Shown here piece by piece: positions 9,290 to 18,151 of a stretch of DNA of 64,000 nucleotides; the stretch's first letter is position 1, and each line of letters starts with the position of its first letter. This DNA comes from Mesorhizobium japonicum MAFF 303099. Lineage in GTDB: Bacteria > Pseudomonadota > Alphaproteobacteria > Rhizobiales > Rhizobiaceae. Location: positions 186,001-250,000 of the forward strand of contig NC_002679.1 of the NCBI RefSeq assembly GCF_000009625.1, read 5' to 3'. Position numbers and translations under genes: made by a program. A model generated the notes under the pieces. That model saw nothing but the letters and a program-made list of their open reading frames with translations. It was not told the DNA's origin and did not search any database.

Positions 9290-10090
9290 ATGAAACTCAC
9301 TTCCGGCTATCAGGCCTTTTGGGATGCCGCCCACGAGAACTATCCCGATCAGATAAAACCAGGCGGACTTCTTGATCAGGGGTGGCAAGATTTCCTTCCT
9401 GACTGGCCAGGAATGTGTGACACCATCAGCAACGTCCTGAATGCTGATCATTCTGACCGCTTTGCAAAGCCGTCCGATCGGGTATGGATGCAGACTCTCT
9501 TCCCATGGAGTGCTGACAAGCGCTCCACAAAAGCTGGCGCCTTAGCAAAGACTTATAAAGGGCTGATACTTCTCAAGCTTCCTTTTGACCTCGCTTTATA
9601 TCCACGGCTCATTTGGGAACTTCAGCCGAGAACAATTCTAGAACTCGGATCATATCAGGGTGGCAGTGGGCTATGGTTTGCTGATAACATGTCGGTGCTC
9701 TGTGATATACCCGGTGAAGTTCACTCCTTTGATTTGTATACGAAATGCGTTCACGAAAACGCCAAGAAGCATCCATTGCTGACCTTTCATCAAGTAGACT
9801 TATCTGACGTTGCTAACTTCGATGAAGATTTGCTGACGAGACTGCCCCATCCCTGGCTTGTGGTTGACGATGCGCACGTGAAGGTATTCTCAATATTTAG
9901 TTACTTGAACAGATTTATGTCATCCGGCGATTACTATGTAATAGAGGATAATAGTGCTGTAGTAAATCAGGAGGTTATCGATGGATTTCGATTGATAGAA
10001 GAATCAGGATTCGTAATAGATACTTATTACACCGACGCGTTCGGGATTAATGTTACTTGTGCGCCAAATGCATGGCTTCGAAAGTCGTAG
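9290..10090 (+). CDS. CmcI-like (cephalosporin hydroxylase family) SAM-dependent methyltransferase
   Basis: The protein has 266 aa. The ATG at 9290 is preceded by GGAGATA at 9278-9284, which favours it over upstream in-frame codons. A Rossmann motif I (TILELGSYQGGSGLWFADN) sits near residue 115, followed by EVHSFDL (motif II) and WLVVDDAHV, the arrangement of the CmcI/rhamnosyl O-methyltransferase family. Members are O- or C-methyltransferases acting on sugars, antibiotics or lipids. The gene is visibly more AT-rich than its neighbours, notably after 9590. It has no operon partner and lies beside a transposase remnant, which suggests acquisition by transfer. Substrate unknown. Confidence 0.7.
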   Translation: MKLTSGYQAFWDAAHENYPDQIKPGGLLDQGWQDFLPDWPGMCDTISNVLNADHSDRFAKPSDRVWMQTLFPWSADKRSTKAGALAKTYKGLILLKLPFDLALYPRLIWELQPRTILELGSYQGGSGLWFADNMSVLCDIPGEVHSFDLYTKCVHENAKKHPLLTFHQVDLSDVANFDEDLLTRLPHPWLVVDDAHVKVFSIFSYLNRFMSSGDYYVIEDNSAVVNQEVIDGFRLIEESGFVIDTYYTDAFGINVTCAPNAWLRKS

Positions 10091-10364
10091 CTTGGCTCTG
10101 AGAGAGAGCTTCGCTCGTAACCCAGGCAGGACGTAGCTCGACCGGAGTTGCGAGTCTGTCGACGGGGCGATCCACAGGGATAGCGCAGTCGGGTGATCGC
10201 GGCCGGTTAGACGCCATGACCGTGGCGCGAGCGGCGTAGCCGCGCCAGTGAGTTTTGAGGACTAGCCTTACTCACGAGTTCGACCCACGCGGGTGGCAAG
10301 AAATTTGCACGGGGTGTTACGCCGCCTGATGGTCGGTGATGGGCCTGAATCGAGGAAACGTTCA

Positions 10365-11465
10365 ATGAGTTCAACCGAAGACCTACGGCTGGGTGAACCG
10401 CACGAAGGGCGCTTTTTGGTGGTGAAGTCCGACCGTCTCACGCGCATATGCGCGGCGCTGTTGAAAGCAGCCGGCGCTTCAGAGGACGAAGCGCAAGCAG
10501 TCGCCACCGGCTGCGTCAACGCCAACCTGGCTGGCCATGATTCTCATGGGGTCATCGCCATTCCAGGCTACATCGACAGCCTGAAGGCAGGGGATATCGT
10601 GCCGGGTGCAGAGTGGACAATTGTGCGAGAATCCCCCACCACGGCTGTTATCGATGGCAATTGGGGTTTTGGTTTTCATGTCAACGCTAAGGCCATGGCG
10701 CTCGTGATCGAAAAAGCAAAGATCGCGAACGTCGCGGCGTGCACAGTCTTCAGGCAGAGCCATGTCGGACGGCTAGCCGCGTATCCTTTGATGGCGGTAA
10801 GCGCCGGCATGATCGGGTTTGCGGTCGCTGGTTCCGGTAGCTTTCCCGATTGTGTCGCGCCCTTCGGTGGACGTGAGGCGCGGCTTGGCACCAACCCCAT
10901 CTCGATCGGGGTGCCCTCCAATCTCCAAGCCCCATTTCTGCTCGACATGGCAACCTCAGCCGCTGCCGCCGGCAAGCTCGAAGTGGCGATCGCGCGTCGT
11001 GAGAAAATTCCCGAGGGCTGGTTGATCGATGCCGAGGGACGCCCCACGACCAACCCCCACGACTACCTCAAGGGCGGGGTGCTACTGCCGCTCGGCGGTC
11101 CCGAGGGCTACAAGGGCAGCGGCCTCGCCGCAATCGTGGAACTGTTGTGCGGACTGCTGCCAGATCCTGGTTTCGGGCCCCAGCCGAGCGGCCGGGAGAA
11201 TTTAGGCTGCTTTATGGCTGTCTTCAATGTGGCAGCGTTCTGCCCGCTTAACAAATTCAAACAAGAGGTCGCCGAGTTCGCGCGGTACCTTAAATCGGCG
11301 ACGCCGTCGGAAGGCTCGCCCGGCGTGTTCTACCCCGGAGAGATCGGATATTTGCGCGCACAGGAGCGCATGGCAAACGGCATTGAGATAGAGAAAGCGA
11401 CCTGGGACAAGCTGCGCACGCTGGCGCGTAATTACAGGCTTGCCGGAGAACTTGATCTCGCCTGA
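10365..11465 (+). CDS. Malate/L-lactate dehydrogenase (LDH2/MDG2) family oxidoreductase
   Basis: The protein has 366 aa. The ATG at 10365 follows GAGGAAA at 10352 with good spacing, so it is preferred over the upstream in-frame codon at 10293. The family signatures are present: GHDSHGV with H58/H61, SHVGRLAAYPL with the catalytic His H133, the nucleotide-contacting GTNPISIGVPS, and IPEGWLIDAEGRPTTNP. The usual GxHKGYGLA block is altered to GGPEGYKGSGLA. Enzymes of this fold reduce 2-oxoacids or imines such as Delta1-piperideine-2-carboxylate. It stands alone, so the substrate remains open. Confidence 0.85.
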   Translation: MSSTEDLRLGEPHEGRFLVVKSDRLTRICAALLKAAGASEDEAQAVATGCVNANLAGHDSHGVIAIPGYIDSLKAGDIVPGAEWTIVRESPTTAVIDGNWGFGFHVNAKAMALVIEKAKIANVAACTVFRQSHVGRLAAYPLMAVSAGMIGFAVAGSGSFPDCVAPFGGREARLGTNPISIGVPSNLQAPFLLDMATSAAAAGKLEVAIARREKIPEGWLIDAEGRPTTNPHDYLKGGVLLPLGGPEGYKGSGLAAIVELLCGLLPDPGFGPQPSGRENLGCFMAVFNVAAFCPLNKFKQEVAEFARYLKSATPSEGSPGVFYPGEIGYLRAQERMANGIEIEKATWDKLRTLARNYRLAGELDLA

Positions 11466-11739
11466 AATGTATGACGGATGAAGGTCGGGTTTGACGCATA
11501 TTGGCGTAATACCGCGGAGCGTTCGCCTGCCACTGCCCCAGGAAGTCGGCGACGCGGCGTTTGACACATAAATCAAGAACGGGCGGCCGATGGTGGTGGA
11601 AGATCGGCTGTTCTGCGATCGAAGACGCTCTATCGCCCGTTCACGACGTCCTCTTCGATCTCGTATATCGTCGACCGCTCCTTGCGACGGGCCGGCGTCG
11701 AGGGATCCCCCGTCCAAAGGCGCCAGTCGCAGAGGCGTG
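11466..11739. other. Non-coding stretch left of a recombinase remnant
   Basis: No gene is supported here. Open frames on both strands lack motifs and run across the LDH2 gene end as antisense shadows. Confidence 0.4.
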
Positions 11740-11935
11740 ATGCTGAGTGAGGATCTGGATCGGCACATCAGGCTTCATCACGCCCGCGGGTTCTAGTTCC
11801 GCACCCAGTCGCTGCTCCTGCGCAACTTTGTGGCCTACGGCCTACGCAGAGGCCTGCTGCGATCAGGTCGTCAGCGCGGACCGCACGCGTTACTTAGCCT
11901 GGGCGGTCGAAGCCCCGTAACCACTCGCGATCAGG
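11740..11935 (+). pseudogene. Degenerate N-terminal fragment of a tyrosine recombinase/integrase
   Basis: From ATG 11740 the translation SEDLDRHIRLHHARGF, an in-frame TAG, then FRTQSLLLRNFVAYG resembles the SAM-like N-terminal domain of rhizobial XerC/D-type recombinases (pattern: RYVxLHxxLGFxFRTQxxLLRxFV). A frameshift near 11835 continues the similarity as DQVVSADRTRYLAWAVEAP, matching the usual VLDWAxxAPS region. With both a stop and a frameshift it cannot be functional. Similarity was judged by eye. Confidence 0.5.
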
Positions 11936-12198
11936 TGTGCAGCTGACCCACCTTGTGCGCTCGCGCAACGATCCGCTTTCATTGGTTCGTAGCCAGTCTG
12001 ACTATGAACAAGACCGTGTCCAGAATCTAACATTAGCCCCACATTCCTAGTGCTTTGCGGGAAAGTTTTCGCACCATCCTTGGATGGCTTGAGGAAAGCG
12101 ATTGTAAATCAGTTACCTAGCTGGACGTTTTCTCCGTCGGCACGTCCCTTGCAATGAGAACAGCATATACATCAAAAGCCAAATTGAAGGATCCCAGA
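11936..12198. other. Intergenic region upstream of the flavin monooxygenase gene
   Basis: No gene seen. The stretch becomes AT-richer after 12000 and probably contains the promoter for the gene at 12199. Confidence 0.4.
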
Positions 12199-13491
12199 AT
12201 GTCTCGCCAGATGAAGTTTGTAGCGTTTCTCTTGGCGGGGCCAACTTGCCATCATCATGCCATGTGGCGCCATCCGCAAACAGAGAATCGGTTTCTCGAC
12301 CCCGCGTTCTGGGAAACGCTGGGGAGAACGCTCGAGGCAGGCAGATTTGACGGACTGTTCTTCGCGGATGTTCTCTCTTTCCATAACGAAACCACTATGA
12401 CGCGAGGCGGGCAGATGTCGTTGCTTGATCCTGTCCCGCTAGTGGCGATGATGGCCCGGGCGACGTCGCGCATTGGACTCGGTGTGACATTGTCGACGAC
12501 TTTCCAAGACCCCTATGCGATAGCCCGAGTGCTTTCCTCGCTTGATGTGCTAAGTGGTGGCCGCATCGCCTGGAACATTGTGACTTCCTTTAGCGACCTG
12601 GATGCGCAGATCTTTGGCGAGGAGGCGCTCCTTCCGCGCAGTGAACGTTACGAGCGCGCCGAGGAGGTCCTGAAAGTGTGCCTCGACTTGTGGACGGGGT
12701 GGGCGGACGGCGCGCTCGTCCTTGACAAGGAGAGCGGCGACTTCATTGATGAGGCGAAGGTGCGCCGCACCGAGATCGCCGGGAAATACGTCGGAGCAAG
12801 GGGCGTATTCACCGTCCCACCGAGCCCTCAGCGACACCCGGTCATTATGCAGGCCGGATCGTCACCGCGCGGCCGCGATTTTGCCGCCAGCCACGCCGAG
12901 CTTGTCTTTACGCTTCAGCACTCGTTGCCGGACATGCAGGAATTTTATGCCGAGATGAAGGATCGCGTCGGCAGGGCGGGGCGGAATCCGGACGATTGCG
13001 CCATCCTTGTCTCAGTGGACCCGATCGTCGGCGAAACGAACTCGCTTGCCCGCGAAAAGCAGGCTTACATCAATGACTTGGTCGACCCTCACGTCGGAAT
13101 CCCCTTCATGTCTGACCACACCGGGCTCGATCTGTCGCAGTATCCGGTCGACAAGCCAATCATCGACATCCCGGCAGAAACCGGCTCGCGCGGTTCCTTC
13201 GATATCATCCTTCAAGGCACCAAGGCCAACAATCTCACGCTCGGCGAAGCGGCCAAGCATTTTGCCGTAAGCGAACTCTGCCCTCAAGTCGTGGGCACGC
13301 CCGAGACCGTGGCCGACCAGCTTCAGGATTTCTTCGAAAATAAGGGCTGTGATGGCTTCATCGTTACGCCCACCGAAATGCCAGGCTCCTTCGAGGCCTT
13401 CACGCGATCGGTCGTCCCGATCCTCCAGAAGCGCGGTCTATTCCGCAAGGAGTATCCGGGCTCGACTCTGAGGGAAACGATCAAAGCGTAA
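12199..13491 (+). CDS. LLM-class flavin-dependent monooxygenase (NtaA/SnaA/DszA type)
   Basis: The protein has 430 aa. The ATG at 12199 has GAAGGA seven bases upstream, better than the in-frame codon at 12154. The N-terminus shows the hallmarks of the NtaA/SnaA/SoxA branch: HHHAMWRHPQ, then GRFDGLFFADVL. SLDVLSGGRIAWNIVTS is the characteristic bacterial-luciferase-like barrel motif, and QAGSSPRGRDFAA binds the FMN phosphate. Such enzymes use FMNH2 from a separate reductase to open C-N or C-S bonds (NTA, pristinamycin, dibenzothiophene sulfone). It opens a catabolic module containing Rieske proteins and amidohydrolases. A dedicated flavin reductase is not seen nearby. Confidence 0.92.
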   Translation: MSRQMKFVAFLLAGPTCHHHAMWRHPQTENRFLDPAFWETLGRTLEAGRFDGLFFADVLSFHNETTMTRGGQMSLLDPVPLVAMMARATSRIGLGVTLSTTFQDPYAIARVLSSLDVLSGGRIAWNIVTSFSDLDAQIFGEEALLPRSERYERAEEVLKVCLDLWTGWADGALVLDKESGDFIDEAKVRRTEIAGKYVGARGVFTVPPSPQRHPVIMQAGSSPRGRDFAASHAELVFTLQHSLPDMQEFYAEMKDRVGRAGRNPDDCAILVSVDPIVGETNSLAREKQAYINDLVDPHVGIPFMSDHTGLDLSQYPVDKPIIDIPAETGSRGSFDIILQGTKANNLTLGEAAKHFAVSELCPQVVGTPETVADQLQDFFENKGCDGFIVTPTEMPGSFEAFTRSVVPILQKRGLFRKEYPGSTLRETIKA

Positions 13492-13556
13492 GCGATCCGA
13501 TGACGTGACAATTGGAACTACCGAAGCGGCGTTCCGGGTACCGAACTGACCACAGC

Positions 13557-13880
13557 TTAGACGGTCCCTTCGATGAGGACTTCGACGACATTGTCGCGGA
13601 TCCTCGTCTCAAAAACGGCAATTGGACAATCGGCAGGTCCTCTGACCACCTGCCCAGTCGTGATGTCGAATTGTGCACCGTGCAAAGGACACTCGACCAG
13701 TCCATCTTCGAGCCAGCCATCCGTCAATAGAGTATAAGCGTGACTGCATACGTTATCCGTTGCGTAGACAGCGCCGCTCATTAAATATATCGCAATTTTC
13801 TTTTCACCAATGACGAATGGATACATCCCGTCGGTGTCCAAGTCATCCAGATGGCACAGGCTTACCCAATTCATGGTCAT
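13557..13880 (-). CDS. Rieske-type [2Fe-2S] ferredoxin
   Basis: The protein has 107 aa, the usual size of a ferredoxin subunit of non-heme iron ring-hydroxylating systems. The cluster ligands are C45-x-H47 and C64-x2-H67 with 16 residues between, a standard Rieske spacing. Its ATG overlaps the stop of the upstream reductase gene by four bases (ATGA at 13877-13880), so reductase and ferredoxin are translationally coupled. No Rieske oxygenase alpha subunit is present in the window, so the terminal acceptor is unknown. Confidence 0.95.
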   Translation of the reverse strand: MTMNWVSLCHLDDLDTDGMYPFVIGEKKIAIYLMSGAVYATDNVCSHAYTLLTDGWLEDGLVECPLHGAQFDITTGQVVRGPADCPIAVFETRIRDNVVEVLIEGTV

Positions 13881-15136
13881 TGCGTCCTCACATTTACATT
13901 GAGGCTCGCGGATCCAGCTCCCAAATCACCAACCGTTGAGCAACTCTGTACCAGTATTGAGTCCTTGATGAGCGCCGTTGGAATTGGCTCGCCCCTTCGA
14001 TCGGCGCGCCGAAGTGCCGACATCTCCCGCCCTTTATTAACGCTTTCAGCCCCTACCAAGGATCCGGCATCGTCAACTCCAATGCGCAGCCAACTCTCGG
14101 AGTTCAGGTCGCCGATCTGGTGGAAACGCGATGCCCTCTTCGGTAATCCAAGGCATTGAATGTTGCAGTCATATTGGTCAGACCAGAACCATGGAAGCTC
14201 GTTGAACATACCATTTCTTCCCAACATGCTGGTCGCTGCCACGGTGCCTTGAGCTGAAGCAGAGCTCCATGACTCTGTGCGTATATGCACCCCTAGGCGA
14301 TCGACAGGATAGCTCGTCACCTCGCCAGCAGCAAAAATCCATTCGTCGGAGGTACGGCATTGTTGATCGACCAGGATTCCATCAGCCGTAGCTAGTCCGC
14401 ATTGAAGGGCAAGCTCGATGTTAGGAATAATGCCAACACCCACGACCAGAATGTCAGATCTGACCTCGCCTTCAGGCCACCTCAGAACAATATCGCTTCC
14501 GTCCTGGAAGGCTTCGCTGATGTTGATGCCAAGAAAAATCCTGACGTCTTGTCGGGAATGCATCTTGCGGGCAAACTCTGCGAGTGGAGGCGTGGCGCCA
14601 CGCGACAAGAGTTCCGGTGCGCGTTCCAGCAAGGTGACGGTGCATCCATTGCGCTTTGCTGCCGCTGCTATTTCCAAACCAACGAAGCCGCCTCCAATGA
14701 TAGCAATACGCAGATGGTTATCCAGGGCCGTCCTTAGTCGCTGGGCATCTAAAATCGTGCGTAGATAGAAGACGCGCGCAGGGTCGATATTCGGTAGATC
14801 CAGATGGCGTAGCCGCGATCCTGTGGCCAACAAGAGCCTATCATATTGAATAGAAGAGCCATCCGATAGCGCTATCGTTTGATTGGGGCGATCGATGCTG
14901 GTCGCAGTGAGGCCGTCCCGCAGTGTCACGTTCGACTTATAGATCTCGGCAGGGCCAAGGTCCGGACGAACTGGCTCTGTTGTCTTCAGGTATTCTTTTG
15001 AGAGGGGTGGCCTGTCATATGGCGCCCCTGGTTCTGTCCCGACAACGTACACAGACTGACTTGGGTCGAGCCGGTGAAGTTCAGCAGCAGCACGGTGGCC
15101 AGCCACTCCACTTCCGATAATAACAAAGTCGCCCAT
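13877..15136 (-). CDS. FAD-dependent ferredoxin reductase
   Basis: The protein has 419 aa. The start at 15136 places MGDFVIIGSGVAGHRAAAEL, the FAD-binding dinucleotide fold, at residue 1, as in BphA4/RhbA-type reductases. In-frame codons up to 15274 would add an unlikely extension. A second GxGxxG (IIGGGFVGLEIAAAAKRNG, near residue 150) binds NAD(P)H. The C-terminal part has the ATSMLGRNGMFNELPWFWSDQYD segment of the family. It should pass electrons from NADH to the ferredoxin encoded immediately downstream. Confidence 0.94.
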   Translation of the reverse strand: MGDFVIIGSGVAGHRAAAELHRLDPSQSVYVVGTEPGAPYDRPPLSKEYLKTTEPVRPDLGPAEIYKSNVTLRDGLTATSIDRPNQTIALSDGSSIQYDRLLLATGSRLRHLDLPNIDPARVFYLRTILDAQRLRTALDNHLRIAIIGGGFVGLEIAAAAKRNGCTVTLLERAPELLSRGATPPLAEFARKMHSRQDVRIFLGINISEAFQDGSDIVLRWPEGEVRSDILVVGVGIIPNIELALQCGLATADGILVDQQCRTSDEWIFAAGEVTSYPVDRLGVHIRTESWSSASAQGTVAATSMLGRNGMFNELPWFWSDQYDCNIQCLGLPKRASRFHQIGDLNSESWLRIGVDDAGSLVGAESVNKGREMSALRRADRRGEPIPTALIKDSILVQSCSTVGDLGAGSASLNVNVRTQ

Positions 15137-15348
15137 CAGATCCGTTCCCGTGTCCGTCTCTAAGCGGTATCTGATAACGCTTAACATCAACGGCTGGAAC
15201 GTTCCTAGATACAGCTGCGCTCGATTTTGATCATCACAATCCGATTCTAGACCGGCTGTCGGTGCGCCGCTCACGAGTCAACGCGCCGAAAACTGTCATG
15301 GTTTTACGTCCATTGGACAGCGAAGATCAGCACTGTTACGCTGGCATA

Positions 15349-16767
15349 ATGTCTTATCGCTACAATTCTGTTGTCGACCTTATTCACAAGCAAATAAGCG
15401 CTGGCACTCTAAAGGTTGGCGACCGTCTGCCGTCGATCAGGCAGCTCAGCCTCCTGACCGGTTTCAGCACCGTCACGATCCACCACGCGTACGAACTGCT
15501 TGAAAGCCATGGGTATTGCAGTGCGCGCCCCCGATCAGGGTTTTACCTGGTGCGTACCCCACTACAACAAATGGGCGATTTTCCACATGACGGCGAGAAC
15601 TCGATCGAACCTATCTCGATCGTGGACTTCCCACATGCCCTGCTGCTGTCATGGCAAAAGCGGACGCTGGATGCCTTCGGCGCACCTCATCCCAGCGCCG
15701 ACCTGTTCGATTGCGCTGACGTCGACAGGGTGATGTGTCGCCTTCTAAGGCGGAGAAAGGCGATTGCCGCCAACTCCGTAGGAGGCGACCCTGAACTCCG
15801 CCTCCAAATTGCGAAGCGCGCAGCGCAGCGCGGCGTCGTTACCCGTCCTCAAGACATTGTCATTACCGGTTCAGCGATACAGGCGTTCAACCTCTGTCTC
15901 GATGCCCTTACTGATCCCGGCGATGTCGTCTTAGTAGAAAGTCCGTCGTATTTCCCTGCCTTGTCGAGTATTAAGCGACGAAATTTACGTGTGATCGAGA
16001 TCTATTCACACCCAGTAAATGGCATTGATCCTGACCAGCTGGAGCATTTGGTCAGGAACAATGAAATCCGGGTGGCCGTTTTAATGGCGAGCAACCATTT
16101 TCCGACCGGAATCACCTATAGCGAAGATCGAATGAAAAGGATCGTCTCGGTAGCAAAAAAGAATGACGTTACGATCATAGCGAATAGCATGCTCGATGAT
16201 ATAACGTACGACAGTGTAACTGATAACTCGTTGCGAAAATTCGACTCCGGTGAAACCGTATTGCAATTTAGCAGCTTTGAGTGCGGTCTATCCCCACAAT
16301 ATGGGCTTGGATGGATTGTCGCCGGAAAACATTCGCAGAAAATATTGGCCGCGTCCTACTTGGGCGACTACGCGCCGAATGATCAGCGCATACAGCAGGC
16401 CGTAGCGGAGTATCTTTCCAGCCGAAGCCACGACAGGCAGTTGCGACGCATTCGGGAGACTCTTGCATCGCGCATGGAGCGAGGGCTTCAACTGCTCGCC
16501 GACAGCTTGCCGACGGGATGTTCCGTAAGCCGACCAACGGGCGGTTACATGTGTTGGGTTCGTGGTCCACAAAAATTTACGTCCATGACTGCGGTGCTCC
16601 AACTGCACAAGCAGAACGTCAGCATTTTGCCCGGCTCGGTATTTTCCGCCGCAGCCCGGTCATTCGAAAATTTCTTTGCCCTGAACTTGTCGTTTCCATG
16701 GTCAGCGGAAAACGAAGCGAAGATTGGCAGCATCGGCGATTTGATCGCACAAATTGTCGGACGCTGA
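15349..16767 (+). CDS. MocR-type GntR regulator with degenerate aminotransferase domain
   Basis: The start at 15349 gives 472 aa and places the GntR winged helix at the N-terminus (GDRLPSIRQLSLLTGFSTVTIHHAYELLESHGY), as in other MocR proteins. Upstream in-frame codons reach 15262 and no strong ribosome site decides. The rest is a fold-type-I aminotransferase domain. Compared with the family consensus, the PLP-contacting residues are gone. The SFSK lysine position reads SFEC (C312), the following Arg is G319, the Asn before PTG is F251, and the EDDY block reads ANSM (278-281). It diverges from the reductase gene, with a 212-bp shared regulatory region, and probably controls the catabolic module. 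Confidence 0.88.
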   Translation: MSYRYNSVVDLIHKQISAGTLKVGDRLPSIRQLSLLTGFSTVTIHHAYELLESHGYCSARPRSGFYLVRTPLQQMGDFPHDGENSIEPISIVDFPHALLLSWQKRTLDAFGAPHPSADLFDCADVDRVMCRLLRRRKAIAANSVGGDPELRLQIAKRAAQRGVVTRPQDIVITGSAIQAFNLCLDALTDPGDVVLVESPSYFPALSSIKRRNLRVIEIYSHPVNGIDPDQLEHLVRNNEIRVAVLMASNHFPTGITYSEDRMKRIVSVAKKNDVTIIANSMLDDITYDSVTDNSLRKFDSGETVLQFSSFECGLSPQYGLGWIVAGKHSQKILAASYLGDYAPNDQRIQQAVAEYLSSRSHDRQLRRIRETLASRMERGLQLLADSLPTGCSVSRPTGGYMCWVRGPQKFTSMTAVLQLHKQNVSILPGSVFSAAARSFENFFALNLSFPWSAENEAKIGSIGDLIAQIVGR

Positions 16768-16797
16768 CTTCTGCGACCTTTGGGAGACCGCGAGGCA

Positions 16798-16908
16798 TTC
16801 CGTTTCGAGAGCCCGTCCAGGGCCTGGGTCGAGAGCTTCAACTCCCGCGTCCGCCTTGCCATAGCCGGCGCCTTCACCGGCGGACTGCGCGACAAACTGT
16901 ACTGATGC
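16798..16908 (+). pseudogene. Possible scrap of an IS3-group transposase
   Basis: A short frame reads SPSRAWVESFNSRVR before diverging to LRDKLY and a stop. AxVESFNSRxRDEL is a hallmark near the end of IS3-group integrase domains. Only about 20 residues match, so this is tentative. The surrounding 285 bp between the regulator and the amidohydrolase show no other gene. Confidence 0.3.
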
Positions 16909-17061
16909 GCTTTTCCGAAATCTGTACATTGCGTGGCGCCGCAGATCGCGCGAAAACTCCGACATGGGCCTGGTATCAAGAGCCCCAAACCACGCAACAC
17001 GGCTGCAGTAGTAATGCATTGGTGAGTTACTCCTGCCAAGTCGCCAGACAAAGTGCTGACA

Positions 17062-18126
17062 ATGGTTTCTTCCCCGGCCCGCCCGATCGACTGCGACGTC
17101 CACGTGGCACTCCCAGACACTCGCGCGCTGCTACCATATCTTGACGACTACTGGCGGGAGCACGTCATCCGCCGTGGTCTTGATCGCGAAGACTTAGAGC
17201 TCAGTTCGTATCCGCCAAGCCTCCCTCTATCGTGTCGCCCGGACTGGCGTCCCCAGCAAGGGCTTCCCGGTTCACAATTCGAGCAATTGCGGGATCAGGT
17301 ACTTGACCCATTTCAGTCACGATTCGCCATTTGCAACGTGCTGCATGGCTCGCAGATCATGTTCAGCGAGGACCTATCCGCAGCACTTTGTCGCGCCATA
17401 AACAACTGGATTAGCGCGGAATGGCTTGATCGCGACCCTCGACTTCGGGCGTCAATTGTCGTGCCGGTACACAGCCCTGAACTAGCAGTCGCAGAGATCG
17501 AACATCGCGCTGCCGATCTACGGTTCGTGCAGGTGCTCATGTTGGCTATGGGTGAGGTGCCACTTGGTAGGCGACAGAATTGGCCGATCTATGCCGCGGC
17601 CGAGCGCCACGATTTGCCAATTGGCATCCATGCGGGAAGTAGTCTTCGCAATCCGCCCAGTCCCTTGGGCTGGTCGTCGCACTATATCGACGACTACGTA
17701 TCACAGGCACCGGGATTCTCTGGCGCTCTCAATAGCTTGGTGGTTGAAGGTGTTTTCAACAAATTTCCGCGCCTCAAGGTCGTATTGCTGGAGTCCGGTG
17801 TGACTTGGTTGCCGGCGCATCTATGGCGCGCGAATAAACAATGGCGCGGCGTACGATCTGAAACTCCCTGGCTTACCCGCCCGCCGTCGGAGATTATTCG
17901 CGAGCATGTGCGGCTGACTGTCCAACCTTTCGATGCCCCCCCAACAGACGGGCAGGTCCAGACGATCATCGATCAAATTGGCTCCGATGAAATGTTATTG
18001 TTCTCCACCGACTATCCGCATTGGCATTTCGACGGAACCGATGCGGTTCCTCAGGGGCTATCGCACGAATCACTATCGAAGATGCTCGCGGACAACGCTT
18101 TGGCGACCTATCCCCGCCTGAACTGA
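17062..18126 (+). CDS. Amidohydrolase-2 family metal-dependent hydrolase (ACMSD-like), first copy
   Basis: The protein has 354 aa (a GTG at 17053 is an alternative start). The TIM-barrel metal ligands of the amidohydrolase-2 family are visible: D12-x-H14 in IDCDVH, H190 in GIHAGSS and D317 in FSTDYPHWHFDG. Members hydrolyse or decarboxylate aromatic and lactone-type intermediates (ACMSD, LigJ/OMA hydratase, 2-pyrone-4,6-dicarboxylate lactonase). It is followed 25 bp later by a clear relative at 18152 and a Rieske protein. The two hydrolases are divergent in sequence, so they probably act on successive intermediates or form a heteromer. Confidence 0.92.
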   Translation: MVSSPARPIDCDVHVALPDTRALLPYLDDYWREHVIRRGLDREDLELSSYPPSLPLSCRPDWRPQQGLPGSQFEQLRDQVLDPFQSRFAICNVLHGSQIMFSEDLSAALCRAINNWISAEWLDRDPRLRASIVVPVHSPELAVAEIEHRAADLRFVQVLMLAMGEVPLGRRQNWPIYAAAERHDLPIGIHAGSSLRNPPSPLGWSSHYIDDYVSQAPGFSGALNSLVVEGVFNKFPRLKVVLLESGVTWLPAHLWRANKQWRGVRSETPWLTRPPSEIIREHVRLTVQPFDAPPTDGQVQTIIDQIGSDEMLLFSTDYPHWHFDGTDAVPQGLSHESLSKMLADNALATYPRLN

Positions 18127-18151
18127 CCAAAGAACAGCGAAGATTACCAAC

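Noticed and set aside
11202..11768. Minus-strand 188-codon frame
   Set aside because: Antisense to the LDH2 gene end and to the recombinase scrap; no motifs.
16518..17144. Plus-strand 208-codon frame overlapping the MocR gene end
   Set aside because: Starts inside the regulator in another frame and has no motif except a possible transposase scrap, listed separately.
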